A stretch of 64,000 bases of DNA from contig JAOIRP010000001.1 of assembly GCA_028221385.1 (NCBI GenBank), positions 1 to 64,000 of the forward strand, read 5' to 3'. Source of the stretch: Candidatus Pelagibacter sp. (GTDB lineage Bacteria > Pseudomonadota > Alphaproteobacteria > Pelagibacterales > Pelagibacteraceae). The notes below the pieces were generated by a model. That model saw only the letters and a program-made list of their open reading frames with translations, made no database searches and had not been told where the DNA came from. Shown here in pieces: positions 63,906-64,000 of the stretch (position 1 is its first letter; each line of letters begins with the position of its first letter). The position numbers were made by a program, and so were the translations under genes.

Positions 63906-64000
63906 ATGAAGAACCCAATAAAATTTATTCAAGAAGTTAAACAAGAAGCTTTTAAAGTTTCTTGGCCTACCGGAAAAGAGACGGTGCAGGGCGCGTTAAT
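63906..64000 (+). CDS. secE: Preprotein translocase subunit SecE, N-terminal part
   Basis: 31 codons before the right edge. PIKFIQEVKQEAFKVSWPTG is the typical cytoplasmic amphipathic region, where KVSWP precedes the membrane helix. The tuf-tRNA-Trp-secE order supports it. SecE is the small essential subunit of the SecYEG channel. Confidence 0.9.
   Translation, partial: MKNPIKFIQEVKQEAFKVSWPTGKETVQGAL

Overview
The window looks like a chromosomal segment of a SAR11 alphaproteobacterium ('Candidatus Pelagibacter' or a close relative). The DNA is very AT-rich, genes are packed with start/stop overlaps, and the content is typical of that streamlined clade: a ProXVW glycine-betaine transporter, the four-subunit sarcosine oxidase, cysE-cysK, purE-purK, many small EamA/TauE/VOC/cupin proteins, and rlmB / tRNA-Tyr / tRNA-Gly / tuf / tRNA-Trp / secE at the right end. 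This assignment rests on protein recognition and gene order, not on a database search.

Positions 1-39.7 kb are ordinary core genome. They hold osmolyte uptake (proX-proV-proW, then lysE at the edge), cysteine synthesis, a run of small proteins (8-10 kb), DUF952/DUF924/hisN-like/azoR/ccdA, a FAH-family protein with a succinate-semialdehyde dehydrogenase, molybdopterin synthesis (moaA-C-D-E, with moaB further on), an aldehyde dehydrogenase with a lysine-rich tail plus DUF779, a peptidase M19 operon, purEK, cspA, and the soxBDAG operon that demethylates sarcosine and hands the methyl carbon to tetrahydrofolate.

The core breaks at about 39.9 kb. A formate-tetrahydrofolate ligase gene (fhs), next to and divergent from soxBDAG, stops after about 48 codons and runs into foreign DNA. 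From there to tRNA-Leu (45,992) lies a compact element. It encodes a zinc-ribbon protein, small DNA-binding-like proteins, an AEP-type primase fused to an SF3-like helicase (776 aa) and a nuclease-like protein, followed by about 900 non-coding bases with local inverted repeats. No integrase is visible. It resembles a satellite or plasmid-type replicon left in the chromosome.

From 46.1 to 52.8 kb, after nadK, come surface- or modification-type genes: a polytopic membrane protein, a TPR/2-oxoglutarate oxygenase fusion, a hydratase and a TPR/methyltransferase fusion. From 52.8 to 61.4 kb two islands sit in tandem behind the 3' end of tRNA-Thr(TGT). Displaced copies of the tRNA 3' half lie at 52,805 and 59,585, and the intact gene is at 61,383-61,458. 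The distal island carries a coupled operon (MaoC-SDR fusion, FkbH-like HAD-IIIC protein, acyl carrier protein, acetyltransferase, polysaccharide deacetylase), probably for acyl decoration of a surface glycan. The proximal island carries a secreted amidohydrolase-like protein and two small genes. Each of its three genes is followed by a decayed copy of the signal-peptide-coding sequence that begins the first gene, a cassette-like pattern that I find the most unusual signal here.

The most promising leads are therefore the integrase-less primase-helicase element that truncates fhs, the tandem tRNA-Thr islands with 11-bp-spaced repeats near their attachment sites, the leader repeats at gene boundaries, and a small zinc-ribbon family near the edge of two unrelated islands.
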